Below the pieces are notes generated by a model. That model saw only the letters and a list, made by a program, of their open reading frames with translations, was not told where the DNA came from and made no database searches. Position numbers and translations under genes: made by a program. A DNA stretch of 7,086 nt. It comes from an uncultured Lachnospiraceae bacterium. GTDB taxonomy: Bacteria > Bacillota > Clostridia > Lachnospirales > Lachnospiraceae. Shown here piece by piece: positions 1 to 5,577 of this stretch. How positions within the stretch are numbered: position 1 is the stretch's first letter; every line of letters begins with the position of its first letter. Location of the stretch: NCBI GenBank assembly GCA_910586005.1, contig CAJUHG010000099.1, positions 1-7,086 of the forward strand, given 5' to 3'.

Positions 1-6
1 CCCTTA

Positions 7-35
7 TTGACCCTTATCTAGAAAGATGCTAATAT
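7..35 (+). promoter_or_regulatory. Predicted sigma-A promoter of but
   Basis: TTGACC at 7-12 and TAATAT at 30-35 are separated by exactly 17 bases, close to the TTGACA/TATAAT consensus. Transcription would start near 42, leaving an untranslated leader of about 58 bases before the start codon at 100. The -35 box lies within a short tandem repeat, CCCTTAT at 1-7 and again at 11-17, which could be an operator or chance. The window begins here, so upstream regulatory sites cannot be seen. Confidence 0.6.
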
Positions 36-84
36 GAAATTATGTTACATATTTAACAATCTAATAATATCAATATCTAAATTC

Positions 85-92
85 AGGGAGGT
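85..92 (+). promoter_or_regulatory. Ribosome binding site fixing the but start
   Basis: AGGGAGGT lies 7 bases before the ATG at 100. The in-frame ATG at 34 has no comparable site, and the 22 residues it would add (starting MKLCYIF) do not resemble the family's N-terminus. The ATG at 34 also overlaps the predicted -10 box. The start at 100 is therefore preferred. Confidence 0.85.
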
Positions 93-99
93 TTTTAAA

Positions 100-1440
100 A
101 TGGATTACACACAGGAATATCAAGAAAAACTTGTATCTGCAGAAGAAGCTGTAAAAGTCATTAAATCTGGTGACTGGGTAGATTATGGTTGGTGTACAAA
201 TACACCAGACTTACTAGATCGGGCGTTAGCAAAACGCACTGATGAATTAAACAACATTAATCTTAGAGGCGGAATTCTCTTAAAACCACTTGCAATTTTT
301 GAACGTGAAGATGCAGGAGAACATTTTACTTGGAATTCTTGGCATATGTCTGGTATTGAGCGAAAATTAATCAACCGTGGATGTGCTTATTATGCTCCTA
401 TCCGCTATTCTGAATTACCTCGTTATTATCGGGAATCCTCTACTCCAGATGATGTTGCTATATTTCAAGTTACACCTATGGATAAACATGGTTACTTTAA
501 CTTTGGTCCAAATGCTTCTCACTTAACTGCTGTTTGTGAGACCTCTAAAAAAATTATTGTAGAAGTAAATGAAAATATGCCACGCTGTCTTGGTGGATTT
601 GAAAATGGTGTACATATTTCTAAAGTAGACTTTATTGTAGAAGGCGAAAATCCTCCAATTGGAGAATTGGGTGCAGGCGGACCTGCTACAGATGTAGATA
701 AAGCTGTTGCTAAGTTAATTGTAGAAGAAATCCCCAATGGTGCTTGTTTACAACTTGGTATTGGTGGAATGCCTAATGCTGTTGGTTCTTTAATTGCAGA
801 ATCTGACTTAAAAGATTTGGGCGTTCATACAGAAATGTATGTAGATGCTTTTGTTGATATTGCAAGAGCAGGAAAAATTAATGGTTCTAAGAAAAATATC
901 GATCGTTTCCGACAAGCCTATGCTTTTGGTGCTGGAACAAAAAAAATGTATGATTACTTAGACGAGAATCCAGAACTAATGAGCGCCCCTGTAAACTATA
1001 CCAATGATATTCGCTCTATCTCTGCATTAGATAACTTTATGTCTATTAACAACGCAGTAGACATTGATCTATTTGGACAAGTAAGTTCTGAATCTTCTGG
1101 TATTAAACAGATTAGTGGTGCTGGCGGACAGCTCGATTTTGTCTTAGGTGCTTACCTTTCTAATGGAGGTAAGAGTTTTATCTGCTGTTCCTCTACTTTT
1201 AAAACGAAAGATGGAGAATTAAAATCTAGAATTCTTCCTACTTTACATCCAGGCTCTATTGTAACTGACACACGTGCTAATGTACACTATGTTGTAACAG
1301 AATATGGAAAAGTAAATCTTAAAGGTTTATCTGCTTGGCAAAAATGTGAAGCTATTATCTCTATTGCACATCCCGATTTTAGAGAAGATTTAATTAAAGA
1401 GGCTGAAAAAATGAAAATCTGGAGAAGAAGCAATAAATAA
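100..1440 (+). CDS. but: Butyryl-CoA:acetate CoA-transferase
   Basis: This 446-residue protein belongs to the acetyl-CoA hydrolase/transferase family (CoA-transferase family I) and is the right length for it. The enzyme moves CoA from butyryl-CoA to acetate, releasing butyrate and forming acetyl-CoA, the last cytoplasmic step of butyrate fermentation in many gut Lachnospiraceae. Diagnostic stretches seen here are GEHFTWNSWHMSG near the N-terminus, GIGGMPNAVGSLIAESDL in the middle, GVHTEMYVDAFVDIA, and VTEYGKVNLKGLS near the C-terminus. The Glu in HTEMY (residue 245) aligns with the family's catalytic glutamate that forms the glutamyl-CoA thioester. WNSWHM and AFVDIA are the regions that family-level but-specific PCR assays target. 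The gene has its own promoter and terminator and no butyrate-pathway neighbour in the window, the usual stand-alone arrangement. A related 4-hydroxybutyrate or propionyl CoA-transferase is less likely given the near-complete match to remembered Roseburia/Anaerostipes But sequences. Confidence 0.93.
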   Translation: MDYTQEYQEKLVSAEEAVKVIKSGDWVDYGWCTNTPDLLDRALAKRTDELNNINLRGGILLKPLAIFEREDAGEHFTWNSWHMSGIERKLINRGCAYYAPIRYSELPRYYRESSTPDDVAIFQVTPMDKHGYFNFGPNASHLTAVCETSKKIIVEVNENMPRCLGGFENGVHISKVDFIVEGENPPIGELGAGGPATDVDKAVAKLIVEEIPNGACLQLGIGGMPNAVGSLIAESDLKDLGVHTEMYVDAFVDIARAGKINGSKKNIDRFRQAYAFGAGTKKMYDYLDENPELMSAPVNYTNDIRSISALDNFMSINNAVDIDLFGQVSSESSGIKQISGAGGQLDFVLGAYLSNGGKSFICCSSTFKTKDGELKSRILPTLHPGSIVTDTRANVHYVVTEYGKVNLKGLSAWQKCEAIISIAHPDFREDLIKEAEKMKIWRRSNK

Positions 1441-1494
1441 ATTATTTTCTAAATCTTATTATTTAAACTAACATAAACATCTATTGTAATCTTT

Positions 1495-1512
1495 TGCCTA
1501 CTTACATAGGCA
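1495..1512. repeat. Small inverted repeat
   Basis: TGCCTA at 1495-1500 and TAGGCA at 1507-1512 form a perfect 6-bp stem with a 6-base loop, between the but stop and the main terminator hairpin. No T-tract follows, so it may only contribute to 3' end structure of the but transcript. Confidence 0.35.
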
Positions 1513-1525
1513 CCATTCTTTAGAA

Positions 1526-1576
1526 AAGAGGCTTGTTCTATTAATTATCAATAAAACAAGCCTCTTAAAATTTTTT
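1526..1576 (+). terminator. Terminator between convergent but and galM
   Basis: AAGAGGCTTGTT (1526-1537) and AACAAGCCTCTT (1555-1566) form a perfect 12-bp stem around a 17-base AT-rich loop. On the plus strand AAAA and then six T's (1571-1576) follow, consistent with intrinsic termination of but. On the minus strand the stem runs into TTCT, so it may also stop galM transcripts, though less convincingly. Confidence 0.75.
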
Positions 1577-1591
1577 CATATTTTGCATGAC

Positions 1592-1630
1592 ATGCACACT
1601 ATCCTAAAAACACTAAAGATAGTGTTGCAT
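1592..1630. repeat. Inverted repeat downstream of galM
   Basis: ATGC plus ACACTATC (1592-1603) pairs with GATAGTGT plus GCAT (1618-1630), giving 12 pairs with one bulged T at 1626 and a 14-base loop. It starts 22 bases past the galM stop. No T-tract follows on either strand, so it is more likely an RNA 3' end stabiliser than a classic terminator. The left arm overlaps the odd palindrome GCATG-A-CATGC at 1585-1595. Confidence 0.45.
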
Positions 1631-1652
1631 ATGATAAAAGAATTTTCTAATT

Positions 1653-2696
1653 TTATTTTACATAAAAACGATAAATAGTTTTTGTTGTAAATACATCTCC
1701 TGCTTTTACAATTGGAGATGGAAAATTCTCTTGATTTACTGCATTTGGATAAAATTGAGATTCTAAGCAAAATCCACATCTTTCAAAATAGGATGCCCCG
1801 CCTTTTCCTGTTCGACTATCAATAAAATTCCCTGCATAAAGTTGTACTCCACAACAATCAGTAGATGCTTCCATAGCAATTCCTGTTTCTTCACAATAGG
1901 CATTTGCCATAATTTTCATTTCTCCTGCTTTATCACTTAATACATAATTATGATCATATCCACCAGCATAGTTCAACTGTTCAAAATCTGCTTCAATATC
2001 CTGTGCTATAGGTTTCATAGTTCTAAAATCCATTGGTGTTCCCTCTACTGAGGCAATCTCTCCTGTTGGAATAGACTTGGAATCTTTGACAGGTGTATAG
2101 CTCTCTGCAAAAATCTGTAATTTTTGATTCATAGCTGATCCGCTTTCATGACCTGCTAGATTGAAATAAGAATGATTGGTAAAATTCATAACAGTTGCTT
2201 TATCTGCCTTACCACAATAATTGATTTCAACAGCATTCTCTTCGGTTAAAGTATATGTAACTTCTACTTCTAAATTTCCTGGAAATCCTTGTTCCTCTTC
2301 TGTACTTAAATGAAAAAAAGTAATGCTATTATCTGTATACTTTTTTACCTCCCATAATACACGTTCAAATCCCTTTGGTCCACTATGTAAACTATTTTCA
2401 CCTTCATTTGCCGGAATTTTCCATACTTCTCCATCTATCACTATTTGGGCTTTCTCAATACGATTGCCATTCCTTCCAACCGTTGCACCAAAATACCCCG
2501 TATTCTTTTCATACTCTGATACATTATCATATCCTAATACTACATCTTTCATATTTCCTTCTCTATCTGGAACAATAATCGATACAAGTGTTGCCCCATG
2601 ATCTGTTATTTTTATTTTTACATGATTTTTATTCTCCAATATATAAAGAGATGCTTCTTTTCCTTCTTGAGTCATTCCAAATGCTAATTTTTCCAT
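1653..2696 (-). CDS. galM: Aldose 1-epimerase (mutarotase)
   Basis: This 347-residue protein has the usual length of a galactose mutarotase, which interconverts alpha and beta anomers of aldoses and feeds the Leloir pathway in the cytoplasm. Motifs in order are GRNGNRI (74-80), LHSGPKGF with His104, NFTNHSYFNLAG with His175, GYDHNYVL with Asp248 and LESQFYPN with Glu312. His104, His175, Asp248 and Glu312 match the substrate-binding, acid, sugar-contact and base positions of the family. Small departures are LHSG for the commoner LHGG, and ESQFYPN where ETQ-type sequences are usual. An AGGAGA site (2705-2710) lies 8 bases before the ATG. No galK, galT or galE is present, so it looks stand-alone or is read through from the hemerythrin gene 151 bases upstream. 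Other hexoses or arabinose are possible substrates. Confidence 0.92.
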   Translation of the reverse strand: MEKLAFGMTQEGKEASLYILENKNHVKIKITDHGATLVSIIVPDREGNMKDVVLGYDNVSEYEKNTGYFGATVGRNGNRIEKAQIVIDGEVWKIPANEGENSLHSGPKGFERVLWEVKKYTDNSITFFHLSTEEEQGFPGNLEVEVTYTLTEENAVEINYCGKADKATVMNFTNHSYFNLAGHESGSAMNQKLQIFAESYTPVKDSKSIPTGEIASVEGTPMDFRTMKPIAQDIEADFEQLNYAGGYDHNYVLSDKAGEMKIMANAYCEETGIAMEASTDCCGVQLYAGNFIDSRTGKGGASYFERCGFCLESQFYPNAVNQENFPSPIVKAGDVFTTKTIYRFYVK

Positions 2697-2766
2697 TGTT
2701 TATTTCTCCTATCTTTCTTAAACTATAAAATTTAATTTTTCTTTTAATTTTAAATAAGCTTCTCAA

Positions 2767-2796
2767 AATCTAAATGAAATCTTTTACTTCTTTCAA
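2767..2796 (-). promoter_or_regulatory. Weak candidate galM promoter
   Basis: On the minus strand TTGAAA (2791-2796) is followed 18 bases later by TAGATT (2767-2772). It sits between the hemerythrin stop and galM and would give a leader of about 65 bases. No convincing terminator separates hemerythrin from galM, so partial co-transcription is also possible. Confidence 0.3.
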
Positions 2797-2847
2797 ACCT
2801 AAAATATCTTTTCTATAAGAAGTTTACTTAAACTATAACCCAATGTT

Positions 2848-3681
2848 TTAAGATAATACCCCATACTCTGCAATTAATTTATCTGATTTTAGAATATGAT
2901 TAGAAAGCCATCCAAAAAGAAATTCCATCAATTCTTCTAGATATACCTGTTGATTCTGATCCATCTGTTCTAAATCAATTTCTTCTAATTTTGTTACAAA
3001 TGCCTTATGTGCCATTTTTTGTGCTTCTAATCCTGGATAATTAATACTTTCCATATATTCTTCTTCATCACGAAAATGCTCATTTGTATAATTTTTAAGC
3101 TTTTCTAAAATATTTATAATTTCATCATATTTGTCATGAAGTAATTCTTCTTTTACTAATTGATTTGCCTCACCAATAATTTCAAACAATGTTTCATGTT
3201 CCCCATCTATTAATGGAATTCCTATTCTATACTTCTCTGTAAATATACATGGATTTTGTTTTTGATGCCATTCTTCTATTGGTGGCATTTTTCCAATTAT
3301 AATATCACTGCTTAAAATATGCTGATACAACCATCGGGTTAAATAACGCAACAATTCTTCTAATGTATTATGTTGACTCTCTAATTCATCAATACTAGAA
3401 AAGTCCATAATATTAATTTTTTCTCTGAATGCAATATGTTGCTTCTTTTGAATTGTAAGTTCTGGATCGTTAATTGCTGCCATATATGCTTCTTCATTGG
3501 CAAAATGTGTGTCTGCATATTCTTTTAATGTATCTAATGCATCTCTCACTTGGTGATATTTATCTTGCAGTAATTCATTTTGTAATAAATCCATCATATT
3601 ATTTATTAACTCAAATAATGTTTCATGTTCTTTATCAATCTGTGCAATTCCTGTTAAACAGTCCTCTGTAAACCGATACAT
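2848..3681 (-). CDS. Tandem two-domain bacteriohemerythrin
   Basis: The 277-residue protein is two hemerythrin domains joined by a short linker (domain 1 about 5-130, domain 2 about 148-272). No signal peptide, transmembrane or chemotaxis domain is visible, so it is probably cytoplasmic. Domain 1 shows IDKEHETLF (His19), HFANEE (His59, Glu63), QKKQH (His82) and WLYQHILSSD (His121, Asp126). Domain 2 repeats this as His162, His202/Glu206, QKMAH (His225) and WLSNHILKSD (His262, Asp267). These are di-iron ligands that bind O2 reversibly. In both domains the first residue of the usual HxxxH motif is Gln (78 and 221), so one His ligand is missing. O2 scavenging, sensing or iron handling are possible roles. 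GAAAGGAGA (3687-3695) precedes the ATG, and an extended -10 promoter lies further upstream. Confidence 0.9.
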   Translation of the reverse strand: MYRFTEDCLTGIAQIDKEHETLFELINNMMDLLQNELLQDKYHQVRDALDTLKEYADTHFANEEAYMAAINDPELTIQKKQHIAFREKINIMDFSSIDELESQHNTLEELLRYLTRWLYQHILSSDIIIGKMPPIEEWHQKQNPCIFTEKYRIGIPLIDGEHETLFEIIGEANQLVKEELLHDKYDEIINILEKLKNYTNEHFRDEEEYMESINYPGLEAQKMAHKAFVTKLEEIDLEQMDQNQQVYLEELMEFLFGWLSNHILKSDKLIAEYGVLS

Positions 3682-3729
3682 TTTTATCTCCTTTCTTTTA
3701 TCTTTCTGTTTTATGATATTATAAATAGG

Positions 3730-3799
3730 ATAATCTATGCTTCTTACAAGTGATATACTGCTTTATAGTTGTAATAAGATATCATAATCTATGCTTCTT
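3730..3799. repeat. Duplicated 16-bp motif upstream of hemerythrin
   Basis: ATAATCTATGCTTCTT occurs perfectly at 3730-3745 and 3784-3799, 54 bases start to start (about five helical turns). Each copy is followed within about 12 bases by a related GATAT-rich tail, so the similarity is longer than the perfect core. Both copies lie between the predicted minus-strand promoter (3823-3831) and the hemerythrin start, that is, in its presumed leader. They could be paired operators or a duplicated leader segment. Confidence 0.6.
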
Positions 3800-3822
3800 T
3801 GAAAGATATTATATCTGTTGAC

Positions 3823-3831
3823 ATTATATCA
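3823..3831 (-). promoter_or_regulatory. Extended -10 promoter for hemerythrin
   Basis: The minus strand reads TGATATAAT, a perfect TATAAT (3823-3828) with the TGn extension. The -35 region at 17-bp spacing (TTTATT) is poor, as extended -10 promoters tolerate. Start of transcription near 3816 would give a leader of about 135 bases containing both 16-bp repeats. A second TATAAT at 3808-3813 on the same strand lacks the TGn. Confidence 0.5.
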
Positions 3832-3884
3832 TAAACTGAATTTCAAATAAATGAAAAAATCTTGTTCTTTTTTCTAATAAGTTA

Positions 3885-3903
3885 TGATATAATTTGATAT
3901 AAT
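3885..3903 (+). promoter_or_regulatory. Overlapping extended -10 promoters, plus strand
   Basis: TGATATAAT occurs at 3885-3893 and again at 3895-3903, two consensus TATAAT boxes 10 bases apart, each with TGn. No good -35 is seen at 17 bp; TTGTTC (3862-3867) is 20 bp from the first box. They fire away from the hemerythrin promoter about 60 bases to the left, whose -10 is the same 9-mer. Transcripts would begin near 3900-3910 and run through a leader of about 240 bases to the 77-residue gene. Confidence 0.5.
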
Positions 3904-3939
3904 GAATTTTACCTTAAAAAATCTTTTAAAAGAGCTTTC

Positions 3940-4001
3940 TAAAAGATAGAAATCGTAAAGGTTTTCCTATCAAATTCTTATGCAGAATCTACTATCTTTT
4001 A
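3940..4001 (+). other. Nested inverted repeat in a long leader
   Basis: TAAAAGATAG (3940-3949) and CTATCTTTTA (3992-4001) form a perfect 10-bp stem. Inside, ATTCT (3974-3978) pairs with AGAAT (3984-3988), and CTATC at 3967-3971 is an alternative partner for GATAG, so two exclusive folds are possible. Just upstream is the 12-bp palindrome TCTTTTAAAAGA (3922-3933). The position between the plus-strand promoter and the small gene suggests a structured 5' leader. No T-tract follows. Confidence 0.4.
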
Positions 4002-4007
4002 TAAAAT

Positions 4008-4061
4008 TTCATAAGGTATACCCTCTGAGGGACCATGTGGCTGTTTCATTCATAAGGTATA
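4008..4061. repeat. Short repeat core bracketed by 13-bp direct repeats
   Basis: TTCATAAGGTATA is present perfectly at 4008-4020 and 4049-4061, enclosing 28 bases (4021-4048). The enclosed core starts with the near-palindrome CCCTC-T-GAGGG (4021-4031). On the minus strand, 4031-4049 reads ATGAAACAGCCACATGGTC, a close match (3 of 19 differ) to 5578-5596 on the plus strand. The CTC-AGAGG-TAT block beside it is also shared with 5608-5620. Direct repeats flanking a core that recurs elsewhere resemble a small mobile or REP-like repeat with a target duplication. Confidence 0.55.
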
Positions 4062-4147
4062 AAATAAAAAAAGAAATATATAAAACTATTTTTCTATCAA
4101 TAATAAATTTCAATACTATATTTTAATAATAGAAAGGATAAAATATT

Positions 4148-4381
4148 ATGGCAAGTATGAATCCTACTCAAATTTTTCAATTAATGGGTCTGTGGCAAAA
4201 ATTTACAGCCAATCATCCCAAATTTCCTAATTTTATAAAGGCAGTTGCAGCAGAGGGAATGAAAGAAGATACCATTATTGAAGTAAATGTAACCACACCA
4301 GAAGGAAAAACCTATTGTTCCAATCTAAAAATTACAAAATCTGATTTAGAATTATTAGAACAAATGAAACACCTGTCTTAA
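4148..4381 (+). CDS. Small uncharacterised protein, 77 residues
   Basis: I do not recognise a named family with known function. The protein is soluble, without signal peptide, membrane segment or cysteine motif (one Cys). Residues 1-35 look helical with aromatic and basic residues (LMGLWQKFTANHPKFPNF), residues 41-62 look like beta strands (TIIEVNVTTPEGKTYCSNL), and the C-terminus is helical (SDLELLEQMKHL). The phrase TTPEGK between hydrophobic strands suggests a beta-hairpin. AGAAAGGA (4131-4138) lies 9 bases before the ATG; Met4 at 4157 is an alternative start with poorer spacing. Natural codon use matching its neighbours and the RBS make it a real gene. It is transcribed divergently from hemerythrin behind a long leader. 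I recall similar short proteins in Lachnospiraceae, but that is memory, not a search. Confidence 0.75.
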   Translation: MASMNPTQIFQLMGLWQKFTANHPKFPNFIKAVAAEGMKEDTIIEVNVTTPEGKTYCSNLKITKSDLELLEQMKHLS

Positions 4382-4442
4382 TATAAACTACTTCCATAGA
4401 TTTTCTGTGATACAATTATGATGCTTTGTATATATTATTCCG

Positions 4443-4465
4443 CAAGAACGCCAAAGGCGTTCTTG
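4443..4465. terminator. Perfect 10-bp hairpin between convergent genes
   Basis: CAAGAACGCC (4443-4452), loop AAA, GGCGTTCTTG (4456-4465). It lies 61 bases after the small-gene stop and 48 bases after the hydrolase stop, the right place for a bidirectional terminator. Neither strand has a T-tract after it, so it may instead be an RNA-stabilising or REP-like hairpin. Confidence 0.5.
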
Positions 4466-4513
4466 TACTAGAGAAATTAGAATTTCAAAAAATTTTCAAT
4501 TTCCATTGTTTTA

Positions 4514-5332
4514 CTAAATGGTTTCTAAAATATTTTTCACAAAGTTTTCAATTTCTAGATTTACAATATCTGGATTATCTACATTAGAGTTATGTCCAGC
4601 TTTGGGAATCCAAACCAGTGGTATTCCTGTTTGCTTTGTCCATTTTCTGTTATATCTTTTGACTGATCCAGCTTGGTCTTTTTCTCCACATATCAAAAGT
4701 GCTGGACATTTTATTTCATATTTTAAATTAGCTTCTATTGCTTCAGCTAAAATATTATAACCATAACTAGCTAATCTACAAAAATCCTTTTTCTCATAAT
4801 CTAACCAAATTTTATAAATTAACTTTCTTCCATATTCAGAAAAAGATGTTCCTTTGATACCACTTTTTAACAATATCTTCCAGGGAAAAATCTTATATAC
4901 TGGTTCCATTCTCTTTAACAACCAAAGTTCTGCTGAGGTTATATATTTTCTTAAAAGTGGAGCAGAATCTATAGAAATAAAGCCCACCAATGCATCTGGA
5001 TATTGTTCTGCAAAAGCTTGTCCTACATATCCTCCCATAGATTGTCCTATAAGAATAACCTTTTCAATTCCCTCTTTATATAAAATTTCATGAAGCCAAC
5101 AGGCCTTATCCATAATAGAAAAGGAAAGCTCAAAAGGACGTGATTTTCCATGTCCTGGTGCATCCCAAATAAGAATATGGAAATTCTTTTTAAAGTATTT
5201 CACTTGTTTTATAAATAATCTATGGTCTGCTGTTAAACCTGGAAGAAATACCAAAGTGATTTCTTTTTCTTTTTTCTCATTTATCCAATAATGAATATTT
5301 CCTTTAATAGTTGAAAATATTTTTTGTTTCAT
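4514..5332 (-). CDS. Alpha/beta-fold hydrolase
   Basis: This 272-residue protein has a full alpha/beta hydrolase signature. LPGLTADH (30-37) supplies the oxyanion-hole region, WDAPGHGKS (56-64) is the family's DxxGxGxS-type turn, and GQSMGGY (96-102) is the nucleophile elbow with Ser98. The acid is Asp219 in CGEKDQAGS and the base is His247 in KAGHNSNVDNP. It has no signal peptide and is presumably cytoplasmic. Length and motif order fit the MhpC/YcaC-like single-domain esterase or lipase-like group. Helical residues 125-200 would form the cap that sets substrate choice, which cannot be read from sequence. The RBS AAGGAG lies about 11 bases before the ATG (5344-5350), slightly long. The GC-rich repeat block begins about 60 bases upstream, and I see no convincing promoter between them. 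The gene has no functional partners in the window. Confidence 0.88.
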   Translation of the reverse strand: MKQKIFSTIKGNIHYWINEKKEKEITLVFLPGLTADHRLFIKQVKYFKKNFHILIWDAPGHGKSRPFELSFSIMDKACWLHEILYKEGIEKVILIGQSMGGYVGQAFAEQYPDALVGFISIDSAPLLRKYITSAELWLLKRMEPVYKIFPWKILLKSGIKGTSFSEYGRKLIYKIWLDYEKKDFCRLASYGYNILAEAIEANLKYEIKCPALLICGEKDQAGSVKRYNRKWTKQTGIPLVWIPKAGHNSNVDNPDIVNLEIENFVKNILETI

Positions 5333-5394
5333 CTTTTTTATATCTCCTTTTCTATTTACTTATAGTTTTCCTATGATATAAAAATAGAATAACT

Positions 5395-5466
5395 CACACA
5401 AACCGCGAGCATCAGGCTCTGTGAGACTACTCAGGTTCGCGGATGTGCTTGGTTCTCTTACAAGCA
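5395..5466. repeat. GC-rich multi-stem intergenic element
   Basis: CCGCGA (5403-5408) pairs with TCGCGG (5437-5442), and CACA (5397-5400) extends the stem to TGTG (5444-5447) across a small internal loop. Inside, TGAG-ACTA-CTCA (5422-5433) is a hairpin, and GAGC/GCTC (5407-5410/5416-5419) an alternative one. TGCTTG (5446-5451) and CAAGCA (5461-5466) form the next hairpin. Bases 5401-5460 count 32 of 60 G+C, against 10 of 60 in 5641-5700, so it stands out sharply. No reading frame with an RBS crosses it. It looks like an interspersed repeat or structured RNA; the transcribed strand is unknown. Confidence 0.5.
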
Positions 5467-5481
5467 AGCTCGACGATGATT

Positions 5482-5563
5482 CTCACTTTGGCTTTACATA
5501 AAAGAAAATGATTATTATACAGCCATGCTATGCAGCAAAGTAGCCAAGATTTTTGCTCACTTT
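5482..5563. repeat. Further short repeats of the intergenic block
   Basis: CTCACTTT occurs at 5482-5489 and 5556-5563. TGGCT (5489-5493) can pair with AGCCA (5521-5525), and AGCAAA (5534-5539) with TTTGCT (5552-5557). These join the GC-rich element on the left to the repeat copy at 5578 on the right, suggesting a single composite block of about 225 bases (5395-5620). Confidence 0.3.
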
Positions 5564-5577
5564 AACCTCACAATAAT

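Noticed and set aside
34..99. Upstream in-frame ATG extension of but
   Set aside because: It has no RBS, its ATG overlaps the predicted -10 box, and the added residues do not resemble family N-termini. AGGGAGGT before the ATG at 100 is decisive.
1576..1779. Minus-strand 67-codon frame overlapping the galM 3' end
   Set aside because: It is out of frame with galM over most of its length, has no RBS, and its composition is not protein-like.
2697..3681. galM-hemerythrin operon
   Set aside because: The genes are 151 bases apart with a possible separate promoter and no functional link. Read-through cannot be excluded, but an operon call is not supported.
3730..3799. CRISPR-like array
   Set aside because: There are only two copies of a 16-bp motif, no third repeat, no cas genes and a location in a gene leader.
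3818..3823. Perfect TTGACA on the plus strand
   Set aside because: No acceptable -10 box occurs at 15-19 bases spacing, and it overlaps the minus-strand -10 region.
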